Notes: a model not told the origin generated them from the sequence alone. Shown: positions 51,445 to 59,603, numbered from the stretch's first letter. The stretch: DNA of 64,000 nucleotides from Novosphingobium sp. MD-1 (GCF_001014975.1 NZ_BBXA01000029.1:1-64000); one strand, 5' to 3'. Translations and numbers: made by a program.

Positions 51445-51541
51445 GAATAGCGGGCCGCGCGGCAGGACCGGTCTTCTTCATCGAGGCTCGTCCCGCCGCG
51501 CGGCGTCTCCCCATCGTTATTTGCCAAGAGGGATATCGATC

Positions 51542-51895
51542 ATGGCTGGCCATGAGGATGTGACGCGCGATCCGAGGACGCGCAGGATACGGGAACTGAA
51601 CGACCGGCTGCGCAAGACCGGGATTGGCGGGAAGTATGTCCTGACCCGGGCGGTGACGGTGCGGGCGGCCGGGGAATTGCCCGAGCTGCTGCGCCTGATC
51701 CGCGCCTTTGACGATTTCAGGGCGGGCAACGACCCGTGGGGTGAACATGACTTCGGCGAGGTCGCGCTCAACGGGGAGCGCTTCTTCTGGAAGATAGACG
51801 CCTATGACATCAATCTCGAATTCGGCTCGCCCGATCCGGCCGACGAGGCGGTAACGCAACGGGTTCTCACCGTCATGACCGCGATGGACTTGTGA
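51542..51895 (+). CDS. DUF3768 domain protein
   Basis: A 117-aa protein of the DUF3768 family, common on alphaproteobacterial mobile elements and of unknown function. Family wording: RIRELNDRLRKTGIGGKYVL, WGEHDFGEVALNGERFFWKI, DAYDINLEFGSPDPADEAVT. The ATG at 51542 fits the family start. The 184 bp up to the next gene hold no supported gene; a 65-codon frame at 51892-52089 has no family resemblance or clear ribosome site. Confidence 0.85.
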   Translation: MAGHEDVTRDPRTRRIRELNDRLRKTGIGGKYVLTRAVTVRAAGELPELLRLIRAFDDFRAGNDPWGEHDFGEVALNGERFFWKIDAYDINLEFGSPDPADEAVTQRVLTVMTAMDL

Positions 51896-52079
51896 CCATG
51901 GGCCGGCACCATCTTGAAGACCAACGCAGTCTTGAACCATCGCGGCCTTCCCCGCATAGCAAAATTAACTGCGATCAGAACAGGGAGGCACGTGTGCAGC
52001 AGGGGTATCGTTCACGATCCAGTTCATTCGCCATCAGGCCTGACCGCCCCCACGCCGACGATCACGGTGGAGGCCTGTC

Positions 52080-53372
52080 ATGGTGCTGATCCGCGCCTAT
52101 GGCCACAACGCAGCCGTCGATCTGTTCGAGCATCATCTGGTGATCACGCGTCGACGCGGCAGCATGCTCTTCGATGCGGCCGCGTCGGAACAGTTCATTC
52201 CGCTCTCGAGCATCAAGTCGGTGGAATTTCATCCGGCCGGCTTGGTGGCGCGGGGACGGATGATCCTCACGCTTGCCGGCAACCCGTCTCGACATCCGGG
52301 TACCGAATCCGACGTCAACACCGTGTTCTTCGCCAAGGGGCAGGCGGACCAGTTCAAGCAGATCGTCCATGCCATCCGCGATGCCATCGCCACACCTTCG
52401 CTCGAGCAACTGGCCATGGCGGCGCAGCGCAACCGGGGACAGGATCGCGTATCGCAGGCACACCCTGCGCAGCGTTCCGGATCGGAGCCGACGCGCAACA
52501 CGCTCCAGCGGATCGACGACCCTCCGTCTTCCCATGGCGGCGGATACGGCAACGCCGGTTCTTCCGGCCCTTATGACTACCACGGGCACGCTCCCCGACA
52601 GCACATCCCGCCGCATGACCCCATCGCCAGCCTTCCCACCGGAGGATGGTGGCGGGACATGCCTCTGGCGGGCAAGATCATCCTGATCACGGTTATCCTG
52701 ATCACGGTGATCACGACCTGCTCGTACAACGAGGGGGCCACGTCCGATACGGGTGAGCAAGCCTCTTCGACCGCCACCGATGAAGCTGGCGCTCCCGCTG
52801 CATACCGCGCCTGTCAACGCGAAGATGTGCAAGATGTCGTGGGCAAGGAAACCCGCAACATTATGCTGAAGGCCAATGCCGATGGCGTGATCATGGCTGC
52901 GCTCCTTGGCGTCGACATGGTCAAGCCCTTGGCGGACGCCAACGTGTCGTTCCACGACGTTGGCCTTTACAGCGATCCGGCGTCACCCCCGCCCATCACC
53001 CAGATTACCTGCGGCGCCAGCTTCCAGATCGATGCCAGTTCCACGCAGTCCGGTCAGGACATCGTGACGATCCCGAACTTGCGCTGGAACATCAACTTTA
53101 CCCCGCCAACGCAGGACCCTGAAACGGGTGGGTTCACCATCGAAGTGGACAAGGCCAGCATATACGACGGCATCCTCATCAATGGGCATCCACCCGCAGC
53201 GAACAACAAAGACGAGACCGCAACCGCGCCTGCTGGACGCCCCAACGCTGAGCAGGCGGCTCCATTGGATGATGCCGCAGCGGAAGCCGCAGAAGCCGCC
53301 TCTGACGAAACGCCCAAGCGCAGGCAGGCACCTCCCACCGAGGACGACCTCTATGCGCCGCACAGCAATTGA
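52080..53372 (+). CDS. Membrane-anchored protein with DUF4429-like N-terminal domain
   Basis: A 430-aa protein. Residues about 1-105 resemble a DUF4429 / bacterial PH-like domain (DLFEHHLVITRRRGSMLFDA, FIPLSSIKSVEFHPAG, VNTVFFAKGQADQFKQIVHA). A Gly/Ser/His-rich linker follows, then a single membrane helix AGKIILITVILITVITT (about 203-219). The C-terminal domain (about 245-360), with Cys residues in AYRACQRED and ITQITCGASF, is followed by an acidic Ala-rich tail. The start has GGTGGAGG upstream. The overall role is unknown; it may be a membrane sensor or surface-associated cargo protein. Confidence 0.75.
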   Translation: MVLIRAYGHNAAVDLFEHHLVITRRRGSMLFDAAASEQFIPLSSIKSVEFHPAGLVARGRMILTLAGNPSRHPGTESDVNTVFFAKGQADQFKQIVHAIRDAIATPSLEQLAMAAQRNRGQDRVSQAHPAQRSGSEPTRNTLQRIDDPPSSHGGGYGNAGSSGPYDYHGHAPRQHIPPHDPIASLPTGGWWRDMPLAGKIILITVILITVITTCSYNEGATSDTGEQASSTATDEAGAPAAYRACQREDVQDVVGKETRNIMLKANADGVIMAALLGVDMVKPLADANVSFHDVGLYSDPASPPPITQITCGASFQIDASSTQSGQDIVTIPNLRWNINFTPPTQDPETGGFTIEVDKASIYDGILINGHPPAANNKDETATAPAGRPNAEQAAPLDDAAAEAAEAASDETPKRRQAPPTEDDLYAPHSN

Positions 53373-53393
53373 CCGGCGCTGGAGGACCTGCCG

Positions 53394-53885
53394 ATGCTCC
53401 TGACCACCTTGGCCGTTCTCGCCGCAGGGCTACAGCCGGCCAGCGCCAGCGCCATCAGTCCCGCCAAGGCCGCCGACCTTTGTCTCGACAGCCGCATGCG
53501 CAAGGTGGCAGCCGATCTGGTCGGGGCGTGGTCGCAGAACTATCCCTTCGCCCGCGTCATCATCGGCAGCGATGGGCAGTATGGCGATGTGGGCGCATCC
53601 CGTCCCGCCGTGACGGGGGCAAACTTTGTCGTGTGCGCGGCGTCCTACAACCTGATCAAGGTCGGCCGCGATGGCCGGGCCTACAGCGTCACCATGGATC
53701 GCTTCTACTTCCGCATCACCGGCACGGGCGAAGGCTATCAGGTCAGCCTCGAGGATCTCCCGGACTCGCTCGAGGGCACCGGCATGACCAGCCGGGAATT
53801 GATTGGGCGCTTCAAGATCAATGGCAGGCCCTACGCTGATATCCTGGCGGAGAACCAGCGGCGCATCGAGGGCAAAAGTCAGTGA
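53394..53885 (+). CDS. Secreted protein of unknown function
   Basis: A 163-aa protein with signal peptide (LLTTLAVLAAGLQPASASA) and a single compact domain containing AADLCLDSRMRKVAADLVGA, GANFVVCAASYNLIKVG and SLEGTGMTSRELIGRFKING. The two Cys could form a disulfide. It lies 21 nt after the DUF4429-like gene with its own ribosome site (GGAGG) and is probably cotranscribed. No known family was recognised. Confidence 0.75.
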   Translation: MLLTTLAVLAAGLQPASASAISPAKAADLCLDSRMRKVAADLVGAWSQNYPFARVIIGSDGQYGDVGASRPAVTGANFVVCAASYNLIKVGRDGRAYSVTMDRFYFRITGTGEGYQVSLEDLPDSLEGTGMTSRELIGRFKINGRPYADILAENQRRIEGKSQ

Positions 53886-53964
53886 TGCCGGGCAACGGGT
53901 GTGATGCCAACGCGCACAGTTGCGCTCTTGTCCCCCATGGCGCGCGAACGAAGGAGAAAGAGCG

Positions 53965-54357
53965 ATGCCTTATGCTATCCTTGCCTTGTTGATCGGAAGC
54001 ATCGCCAGCATACAAATGGATAGTCCGGACACCGCACGATTGACCCTAATCTTGGCCATACCTCTGCTACTGGCCCGATGGGCGCGCGAAGGTCTCCTAG
54101 GACCGGACTTGCACGCCATGGTCACAAGCCCCCCGGCATGGAAGATTTTGGCTGTTGCCGTTTTCATCATCGCCATCGAAGTGCTCGTGGATGGCCTTGC
54201 CTTGCCCCCGATGGTATCGCGCCACGTGCGTTCGGTGATGGGGCCGGTCAGTTGCGGCATCATCATTCTGGCTGGCGAGGTCGCGTACCATCGATACCGG
54301 CAACGAAACATTGCGTCAGGCAAAGCTCAAAGCAACGGCGACACCTGGGAGATGTGA
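53965..54357 (+). CDS. Small inner-membrane protein, unknown
   Basis: A 130-aa hydrophobic protein with about four membrane segments (AILALLIGSIASI; LTLILAIPLLLARWA; ILAVAVFIIAIEVLVDGLAL; GPVSCGIIILAGEVAYH). The ATG at 53965 follows AAGGAGAAAG. It is in the same direction as the previous cargo genes (79 nt gap). No family was recognised. Confidence 0.65.
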   Translation: MPYAILALLIGSIASIQMDSPDTARLTLILAIPLLLARWAREGLLGPDLHAMVTSPPAWKILAVAVFIIAIEVLVDGLALPPMVSRHVRSVMGPVSCGIIILAGEVAYHRYRQRNIASGKAQSNGDTWEM

Positions 54358-54515
54358 GGGGAGCTTTTGTGTCAATGCCTCGTCCCCTTCCAGGCAGTGC
54401 AACTATGGATTACTGCAAAGGCTCGATAGATCAAAGCTCTCCGAAATCCATCGATCCTTGACCGGGTTGCTGTGAAATCGCCAATATGCCCCGGTTGCTG
54501 ATCCATGGAGCATTT

Positions 54516-55385
54516 ATGAATGACGGATGGGAGGACGAAGAAGAAGAGGGGGAGGATGAACCCAGGCAGTGGTTGTCGATGCAGGATGCAGTGGACTTGT
54601 TGGCCGCAGCGAATTCGCTCTCCCGTGCGGCGGCAAAAGACAGCATTTTGGATTTGCTTTCCGATGGGAGATTGAAGCTCCGTTGCCAGAGGAGCTTTAA
54701 TCCACCGGATGTGAATAACATTGTTTGGCGCCCACCCTCAAAGTGGGTTCTGGTCCCTCGATCATATACTGAAAAAGAAAAGACCGCGTTTGCAAAGTCC
54801 TCGCGCGAACGGAGATCTCAACAAATACCTCCGATTGAGAAGCGATTCCAGCCAAGGTCCCTTCCAGCGGATTATTGGCAAAAACGCGACGGTTGGAACA
54901 TCGAGGCATCCAAGATAGATTGGGTATCCAGCTCGGTTGTGGGCGTGAAGTCGGTTCAAGCTGGTGGAAATCCATCTGCAAACACATCGTCGAACGGCGT
55001 GATTTGTCGAGCGGCCAATGGCGTGGAGATCATGCGCGATCTGGCTATCTTTCCTCTCACGCCGTCCGAGCAAATGCAGGCGCACGCGCCAAAACCCAAA
55101 GGCAGCAACGCCGAGAAGGCTCCAAGATCACCGGGCGAACGAGGCCGGAGCGGGCCAAGGCCAAAGGCTTACAATTTTGCGCCAATTCTTCTTGAATTGG
55201 AGTCAAAAATACAAAGCAATGAAATGTATGAATTTGGAAGATTGGAAGATGTCGGGGTTCAGGCAGTTATAGAGCGATATATATCTGAAAAATTTGATTC
55301 TGATAACTCACCCAGTGAAAGTACAATTCGCAGAAATGCCGTTAAAATTATGAGGATTTGGCGTGAATACTCAAAAGGGAGATGA
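54516..55385 (+). CDS. Unrecognised element-encoded protein with acidic N-terminus
   Basis: A 289-aa soluble protein. An acidic start (MNDGWEDEEEEGEDEPRQW) leads to a helical segment DAVDLLAAANSLSRAAAKDS, a basic central part and C-terminal helices (AYNFAPILLELESKIQSNEM, STIRRNAVKIMRIWREYSK). The base composition is clearly more AT-rich than the genes before it. The ATG at 54516 has GGAG 6 nt upstream; an ATG at 54486 lacks a ribosome site. The stop overlaps the first of four TGAACCT iterons. A DNA-binding or regulatory role for the adjacent replication module is possible but unproven. Confidence 0.7.
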   Translation: MNDGWEDEEEEGEDEPRQWLSMQDAVDLLAAANSLSRAAAKDSILDLLSDGRLKLRCQRSFNPPDVNNIVWRPPSKWVLVPRSYTEKEKTAFAKSSRERRSQQIPPIEKRFQPRSLPADYWQKRDGWNIEASKIDWVSSSVVGVKSVQAGGNPSANTSSNGVICRAANGVEIMRDLAIFPLTPSEQMQAHAPKPKGSNAEKAPRSPGERGRSGPRPKAYNFAPILLELESKIQSNEMYEFGRLEDVGVQAVIERYISEKFDSDNSPSESTIRRNAVKIMRIWREYSKGR

Positions 55386-55418
55386 ACCTTTTGAACCTCC
55401 ATGAACCTCTGTGAACCT
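55383..55418 (+). repeat. Four iteron-like TGAACCT direct repeats
   Basis: TGAACCT occurs at 55383, 55392, 55402 and 55412, i.e. four copies spaced 9-10 bp, one helical turn apart, so all face the same side of the helix. They lie 90 bp upstream of the AlpA-type gene that begins the Rep/DUF927 module. This is the arrangement of iterons bound by replication initiators or of tandem operators for the excisionase/regulator. Confidence 0.75.
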
Positions 55419-55454
55419 AATGATCCGACCCAAGCGGGCGAATCGACCATAACT

Positions 55455-55497
55455 CCTTCACCGACGAGCCTCCTTCGAGGCCCGCAAAGGTGAAAGG
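55455..55497 (+). promoter_or_regulatory. Nested hairpin upstream of the AlpA-type gene
   Basis: Outer stem CCTTCACC (55455-55462) with GGTGAA-A-GG (55489-55497). Inner stem GCCTC-CTTC-GAGGC (55469-55481). It ends 10 nt before the start codon, overlapping the ribosome site AAGGAAG, so it could gate translation of the excisionase gene or terminate upstream transcripts. Confidence 0.5.
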
Positions 55498-55507
55498 AAG
55501 TACGTAA

Positions 55508-55687
55508 ATGACGGATATGCAACCCATTTTGGTTGATACCAAGACCGCCTGCAGGCTGCTGGGCATAAAAAAGACTCTGCTTTTTCAATACCTTAAATCG
55601 GGGGATTTGGAAAGACATAAGATCGGCCGCAAGACCCTTATTCCCCTGAAAAATATCCAGCGCTTCGCCGAGCGGGGGCAGGTCTGA
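55508..55687 (+). CDS. AlpA/excisionase-type HTH protein
   Basis: A 59-aa MerR-like HTH protein of the excisionase family: VDTKTACRLLGIKKTLLFQY then LKSGDLERHKIGRKTLIPLK and IQRFAERGQ. Such proteins act as recombination directionality factors or as activators of integrase/replication genes. Its TGA overlaps the ATG of the Rep-like gene by 1 nt, so the two are coupled. The start is supported by AAGGAAG 5 nt upstream. Confidence 0.85.
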   Translation: MTDMQPILVDTKTACRLLGIKKTLLFQYLKSGDLERHKIGRKTLIPLKNIQRFAERGQV

Positions 55688-56580
55688 TGTCGCGGCGCAA
55701 CATTGGCGATGCCGACTGGCCGGCAGACGAGTTCCGCGTTGACCGGGCAGTCGATGGCAAGTGGAGCAGCTTCGAAACGGAACGGGCTAGCAAGGCCGAA
55801 GACAAGCTCCGGGCGAGACTCATCCGCAAGGCAGTCGCGAGGCATCTTGACACGCTGGATACGGAGGCAGCCTTGGCGCTGGCATACCGTCTCGAGCAGG
55901 CGGGGAACGGAGGAGAAGCTCCTGATACTCTGGCCTCGAGCGTCCACATGCGCAATCTCCGGCAGCGGGTGTGCAGCGAGTTCTGGAGACTGGTGGAGGG
56001 GCTAGACCCGGCCCGGATCAACAAGTTCACAGTCATCCCGGCCACATGGGAGATCAGGGGTGGCGAACTGTGGAAGGCTGATCCGAGGCGGCTTCTCGGG
56101 ACGCTGCGGAGCGTACTCTATTCGAGGTGCCGAGCAACCGACGCGTTGGGATGGATCATCGCGGTCATCCATGGCGAGCACGACCCCATCGAGGATGTGT
56201 ATCGGCTGCACGTACACGGGCTTGCCTACGGCGACATGGTGGACGTGATCGATCGTCTCCGGGAGGTTCCGAACTTTCGGACAGAGGAACTCTTGGGCAC
56301 GCACAAGGCTGTGTACCGACGAGTCCGCATGACGCGGAAACCCCTGACCAATCTCCCTGCGCCCGTTACGTACCTGGTCCAAGGTTTTTGGCCCGCAAAG
56401 GCGCTATTCATCTCGAGCGAGGGAAAGCGCAAGCGGGGCAGGACCAAACGGCGGATCGCTGATCCCCGGCATAGCGAGGTTCTCCTCTGGCTCGATCGCT
56501 GGGGAATAGACGACCTGACGCTGATGGTCGGTTTGCGCATGACCAAAACAGGTCTGAAGCAGACCAAGCTGGTCAGTTAA
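55687..56580 (+). CDS. Rep-like protein with HxH motif (putative replication initiator)
   Basis: A 297-aa protein. The core is INKFTVIPATWEIRGGELWK, LGWIIAVIHGEHDPIEDVYR and LHVHGLAYGDM; H175-V-H177 matches the metal-binding HUH motif of rolling-circle initiators and relaxase-like endonucleases. A possible catalytic Tyr is Y229 in VTYLVQGFWPAK, but the usual Lys after YxxK is Gln here. It is coupled to the excisionase gene and precedes the DUF927 ATPase, with iterons upstream. Inference: it starts replication of the excised element; nicking activity is not certain. Confidence 0.65.
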   Translation: MSRRNIGDADWPADEFRVDRAVDGKWSSFETERASKAEDKLRARLIRKAVARHLDTLDTEAALALAYRLEQAGNGGEAPDTLASSVHMRNLRQRVCSEFWRLVEGLDPARINKFTVIPATWEIRGGELWKADPRRLLGTLRSVLYSRCRATDALGWIIAVIHGEHDPIEDVYRLHVHGLAYGDMVDVIDRLREVPNFRTEELLGTHKAVYRRVRMTRKPLTNLPAPVTYLVQGFWPAKALFISSEGKRKRGRTKRRIADPRHSEVLLWLDRWGIDDLTLMVGLRMTKTGLKQTKLVS

Positions 56581-56638
56581 ACGAATTCATCGAAGTAGGT
56601 CTAATAATGCCGTTCGCTGAGGTCTGTTGTGGGCCTTG

Positions 56639-56685
56639 GGAGGGGGGATCTGTGTTTGTATTGTGTGCAACACTGCACCCCCTCC
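56639..56685 (+). promoter_or_regulatory. G-tract/C-tract stem upstream of the DUF927 gene
   Basis: GGAGGGGG (56639-56646) can pair with CCCCCTCC (56678-56685) around an inner GTGT-GCA-ACAC stem. It lies in the 199-bp gap between the Rep-like and DUF927 genes, which contains no other supported gene. It may be a terminator/attenuator or a replication-origin hairpin acted on by the Rep-like protein. Confidence 0.4.
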
Positions 56686-56779
56686 TACCATCTGTATGTC
56701 ACTTGAGTTTCCGCAACGTCCAGCCGTTTTGGCTTGGCTGGTGATTATTTACGTAATCTACGAAATTTTTGGAGGACTT

Positions 56780-58414
56780 ATGTCAAGTAAGCGTGCAACT
56801 CTCACTGGTGGCGCCGCCACTCCTGTCGTTCGCGGCTTCACCGATACCCGAGCACGAAAGTGGGTGGAGATCACTGACAAGGACGTCAGCGTGCTCGTCG
56901 AACTCAGGGACTTTGCCGGCGATCGCATGTCCATATGGCGGAATCTGGCCGATCGTGGGGTCTTCCTCATCGCGAAGTACGCCAAGAACAGCGTCTCCGA
57001 GCAGGTTGAGAACTTGGAGGACTTCCCGGAACGCCTGATCTTCTCTGGACCGGGCTGGTGTGGCGGTCAATTCGCCAACGCCTCAGGGCAAGTGTTCGCC
57101 CCGCCCAAGGTTCCGCGAGGTGCAATCGCGTTTACACCCAAGCTCTCGAAGTGCGCCAAGGAGGGCACCGCAAACGGGTGGAAAGAGAAAGTTGCTGCTC
57201 CGCTCGTCGGCCACCCCATTCCCGCGTTCGCCGTCATGGCCTGCTTCGCCGCGCCGATGCTGGAGATTGTAGGCCGAACCGACAACTTCGGCTTCGAGTT
57301 GTGCGGCGCAGGCGGCAAGGGCAAGAGCACTACGCAGCGTCTGATGGCGTCGGTCGTAGGCCCGGCGATGGAAAAGAATCGGAGCTACATAGCCACCTTC
57401 AACATGACTCCGGCGGCGCTCGAGCAATCGATGGAGTGGCACTCCGACATGCCGTTTATCATCGATGAGGCCAATCTGTTCGGATCGTCGACACGCGGTC
57501 GAGCAGGCCAGGGAGCGATGCGGGATTTCAGCTTCCAGATGGCATCCGGCAGCACAAAAGGACGTTATGGTATGCCGGATCAGGAAGGCTATCGCTTCAT
57601 CTTCGTGACTTCAGCCAACGAGCCGTTTCACGAGTTGCTGGATGATGAGCACCATAGCACCGCCGATGCCGCGACCGACCGGCTCATGTCGATCACGGTC
57701 CCCGAGGGCGACGCGGGCGTCTTCGGGCCTTTGCCGCCCGGCTATGCGACGTACAGGGAGTTCACGTTGGCGTTGGAAAAGGCCATGGCGGAAGAGCACG
57801 GCTCTGCCATGCCCAAGTTCCTGCGCGCGCTCGTTCGCGCCCGGTACGAGGATGAGGCCAAGCTCCGCGCCCAAATCCAGAAACACATCGCCACGTTCAA
57901 GCGGCGCGTCGGCGTCAGCGACAACAATGGTTCGGACGCGCGCGTCGCGGAAGCGTTCGGGCTGGTCTATGCGGCGGGCAGCTTTGCCCAGTTTCACAGC
58001 GTCCTGCCCAGCGCCTTCGATTGCCTTGGCGCGGCCGAGCATTGTTACGCCAACTTCCGCAGCACGGTGCCCGTTCGGCAATCGCTGCCCGAACGACTGT
58101 TGGCCATCGCCGATAGGCCCGAGACCATCACGATTGATCCGCGCAATCTTCCGACCTGGAGCAAGGAGGAGATGGAAAGGGCAGGTGCATTCATTCGCCC
58201 GGTCAAGGGCAAGCCGATCCTGTTGATGACGCCCACATTTGGCGGCCAGATGTTTCCCGACTGGGATGCGCTCAAGGGCACTGCCGAATTCCGCAGCTTG
58301 AACAAGGCCGACAAGGACGGCCGGGGGCGAGGATATCACTGCCAAATCCGCGCGAATTCCAAGGGCGATTGGTTCTACGCCTTCGAGCTGCCCGATAGAG
58401 GCACGACGGCATAG
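56780..58414 (+). CDS. DUF927 P-loop ATPase (putative primase-helicase)
   Basis: A 544-aa cytoplasmic ATPase of the DUF927 type found in mobile elements and plasmids. Walker A is GAGGKGKST (residues 176-184), Walker B PFIIDEANL (225-233) and an SF3/AAA-like sensor region is YRFIFVTSANEPFHELL. The C-terminal helical region extends to about residue 540. The ATG at 56780 follows GGAGGA; upstream in-frame sequence is not gene-like. With the HxH Rep-like protein it would provide the helicase/primase step of element replication. Confidence 0.85.
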   Translation: MSSKRATLTGGAATPVVRGFTDTRARKWVEITDKDVSVLVELRDFAGDRMSIWRNLADRGVFLIAKYAKNSVSEQVENLEDFPERLIFSGPGWCGGQFANASGQVFAPPKVPRGAIAFTPKLSKCAKEGTANGWKEKVAAPLVGHPIPAFAVMACFAAPMLEIVGRTDNFGFELCGAGGKGKSTTQRLMASVVGPAMEKNRSYIATFNMTPAALEQSMEWHSDMPFIIDEANLFGSSTRGRAGQGAMRDFSFQMASGSTKGRYGMPDQEGYRFIFVTSANEPFHELLDDEHHSTADAATDRLMSITVPEGDAGVFGPLPPGYATYREFTLALEKAMAEEHGSAMPKFLRALVRARYEDEAKLRAQIQKHIATFKRRVGVSDNNGSDARVAEAFGLVYAAGSFAQFHSVLPSAFDCLGAAEHCYANFRSTVPVRQSLPERLLAIADRPETITIDPRNLPTWSKEEMERAGAFIRPVKGKPILLMTPTFGGQMFPDWDALKGTAEFRSLNKADKDGRGRGYHCQIRANSKGDWFYAFELPDRGTTA

Positions 58415-58429
58415 GGGCTGCTTTTCATC

Positions 58430-58463
58430 TGCACGGGCGCATCAGCGCTGATGCGCCCGTGCA
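58430..58463. repeat. 34-bp perfect palindrome
   Basis: The arm TGCACGGGCGCATCAGC (58430-58446) is followed, with no spacer, by its exact reverse complement (58447-58463). It lies 15 bp after the DUF927 stop. Stem strength suits a terminator, but the tip has no loop and no T-run follows. A protein-binding, resolution or replication site is as likely. A second small hairpin, CCATTCC/GGAATGG, follows at 58483-58499. Confidence 0.85.
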
Positions 58464-58577
58464 CATGCGCCGAAGATCAACTCCATTCCGGCGGAATGGC
58501 CCGTAGCGCCGCATGCGCGACGGTGTCATCTTCTGTGGCGGGGACGAAGACAAACCATTGAGAAGGATACCGTCGCC

Positions 58578-58841
58578 ATGCATTTCATAATCGCGCTCAT
58601 TATTGGTGGCTTCATCGGTTGGATCGCCGGCATGGTGATGCGAACCGAGGGGGGATATATCTGGAATATCCTCGTGGGTTGTGTGGGCTCGATCGTTGGC
58701 CGTCTTTTGTTCGGCTCACTTTCGGGACATGCCCACTTGACCAGCAACCCGTTCGATCCAATGACCATCGTCGTCGCCTTTCTCGGCGCGGTGGTGCTGC
58801 TGGCAATCTACAATCTTGTGAAACGCGGTAGCGTCCGCTGA
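58578..58841 (+). CDS. GlsB/YeaQ/YmgE family stress-response membrane protein
   Basis: An 87-aa small membrane protein with three helices: IIALIIGGFIGWIAGMVM, IWNILVGCVGSIVGRLLFG and IVVAFLGAVVLLAIYNLV. This is the Gly-rich transglycosylase-associated (GlsB/YeaQ) signature. It is linked to envelope or osmotic stress in the family. The start follows GAGAAGGA. A weak hairpin (GGGAG/CTCCC, 58878-58890) follows the gene. Confidence 0.88.
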   Translation: MHFIIALIIGGFIGWIAGMVMRTEGGYIWNILVGCVGSIVGRLLFGSLSGHAHLTSNPFDPMTIVVAFLGAVVLLAIYNLVKRGSVR

Positions 58842-58924
58842 TTGACGGGACAACGAAAGGGGGCCGCCCTGGCGTCTGGGAGCGGCTCCCTTCTATCTAC
58901 TTTGGCAATATCAGGCCGACAGGG

Positions 58925-59179
58925 TCAGCACTTTTTGAAGCGGCCGGTCTTGGCGTCGCGACAGGGTGCGCGACGCGGGGAAGCTGCCGCATGGGTTGCC
59001 GCAGCGGCCGGTGCGGCAGCGGCATGGCTTGCGGCGGCACTCGGGTGCGCGGCCGGAGCAGTGGCGGCAGGCGGGCACTTGATAAACTTGCCCTTGGCGT
59101 CCTTGCAGGGCGCGGCATGCGCTGCGACGGGCAGAGCCAGTGCGGCAACGAACATAGCAGCCGTGAACTTGAGCTTCAT
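58925..59179 (-). CDS. Small secreted Cys/Lys protein with duplicated end motif
   Basis: An 84-aa exported protein. The signal peptide (LKFTAAMFVAALALPVAAHA) leads to motif APCKDAKGKFIKC, an Ala/Pro/His-rich linker of about 40 residues, then a second motif APCRDAKTGRFKKC at the C-terminus. Two C-[KR]-D-A-K-x(5,6)-C units suggest paired disulfide loops or metal sites. The ATG at 59179 gives the signal peptide. Function is unknown; periplasmic or surface location is expected. Confidence 0.78.
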   Translation of the reverse strand: MKLKFTAAMFVAALALPVAAHAAPCKDAKGKFIKCPPAATAPAAHPSAAASHAAAAPAAAATHAAASPRRAPCRDAKTGRFKKC

Positions 59180-59603
59180 GACGATCCTCCAGTGCAAAAT
59201 GCCCGAGGATGCTGCACCCACGAGAGTGGTCGCGTGGTGTCGTGCGAATTACGATCCCGTAATGCAGAAGTTCACGCCGCCAAGTCGGAGCGTCAGAAAT
59301 CGCCGCAGGTTTACCTTGCATGCGTGATGGCGGATCGACGCGCGGTGGGACAATCCAACCAGTCGCCACTGCTACTGGGAATGTCCGAACCTACTGAAAC
59401 CGGTAATTCGTTGCTCTGCGAGAGGTCGCTTTGCTTAGTCAGGCTTAGGGGAGTATCCGGAAGGGCAGGCTTCAAAGCGCTCTTTTGGATAGCTGCCGCG
59501 AGAAGTTGCAGAATGCCGTGGCAGTGTCCTCGAGTTGCCCCCAATGAGTTAAAAGACGCCAACCCCTCGAGTTTGCCATCACGAAGATTGTTTCCATCCA
59601 CTC
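59180..59603. other. 424-bp stretch without a confident gene
   Basis: The stretch lies between the small secreted gene and the HEPN-like gene. A 96-codon minus-strand frame (59311-59601) starts with GTG just after the upstream TAG, whose overlap TAGGAG could serve as ribosome site. A 41-codon frame from the ATG at 59597 is also possible. Neither shows a recognisable domain or convincing composition, so no gene is called. It probably contains the transcription end of the HEPN/DGQHR pair and old element junctions. Confidence 0.4.

Noticed and set aside
51892..52089. 65-codon frame between DUF3768 and the DUF4429-like gene
   Set aside because: Overlaps both neighbours' ends, lacks a ribosome site and has no protein-like pattern.
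59311..59601. 96-codon minus-strand frame after the HEPN-like gene, and a 41-codon ATG frame at 59597
   Set aside because: A possible ribosome site exists, but sequence composition and lack of domains do not support a call; left as an open question.
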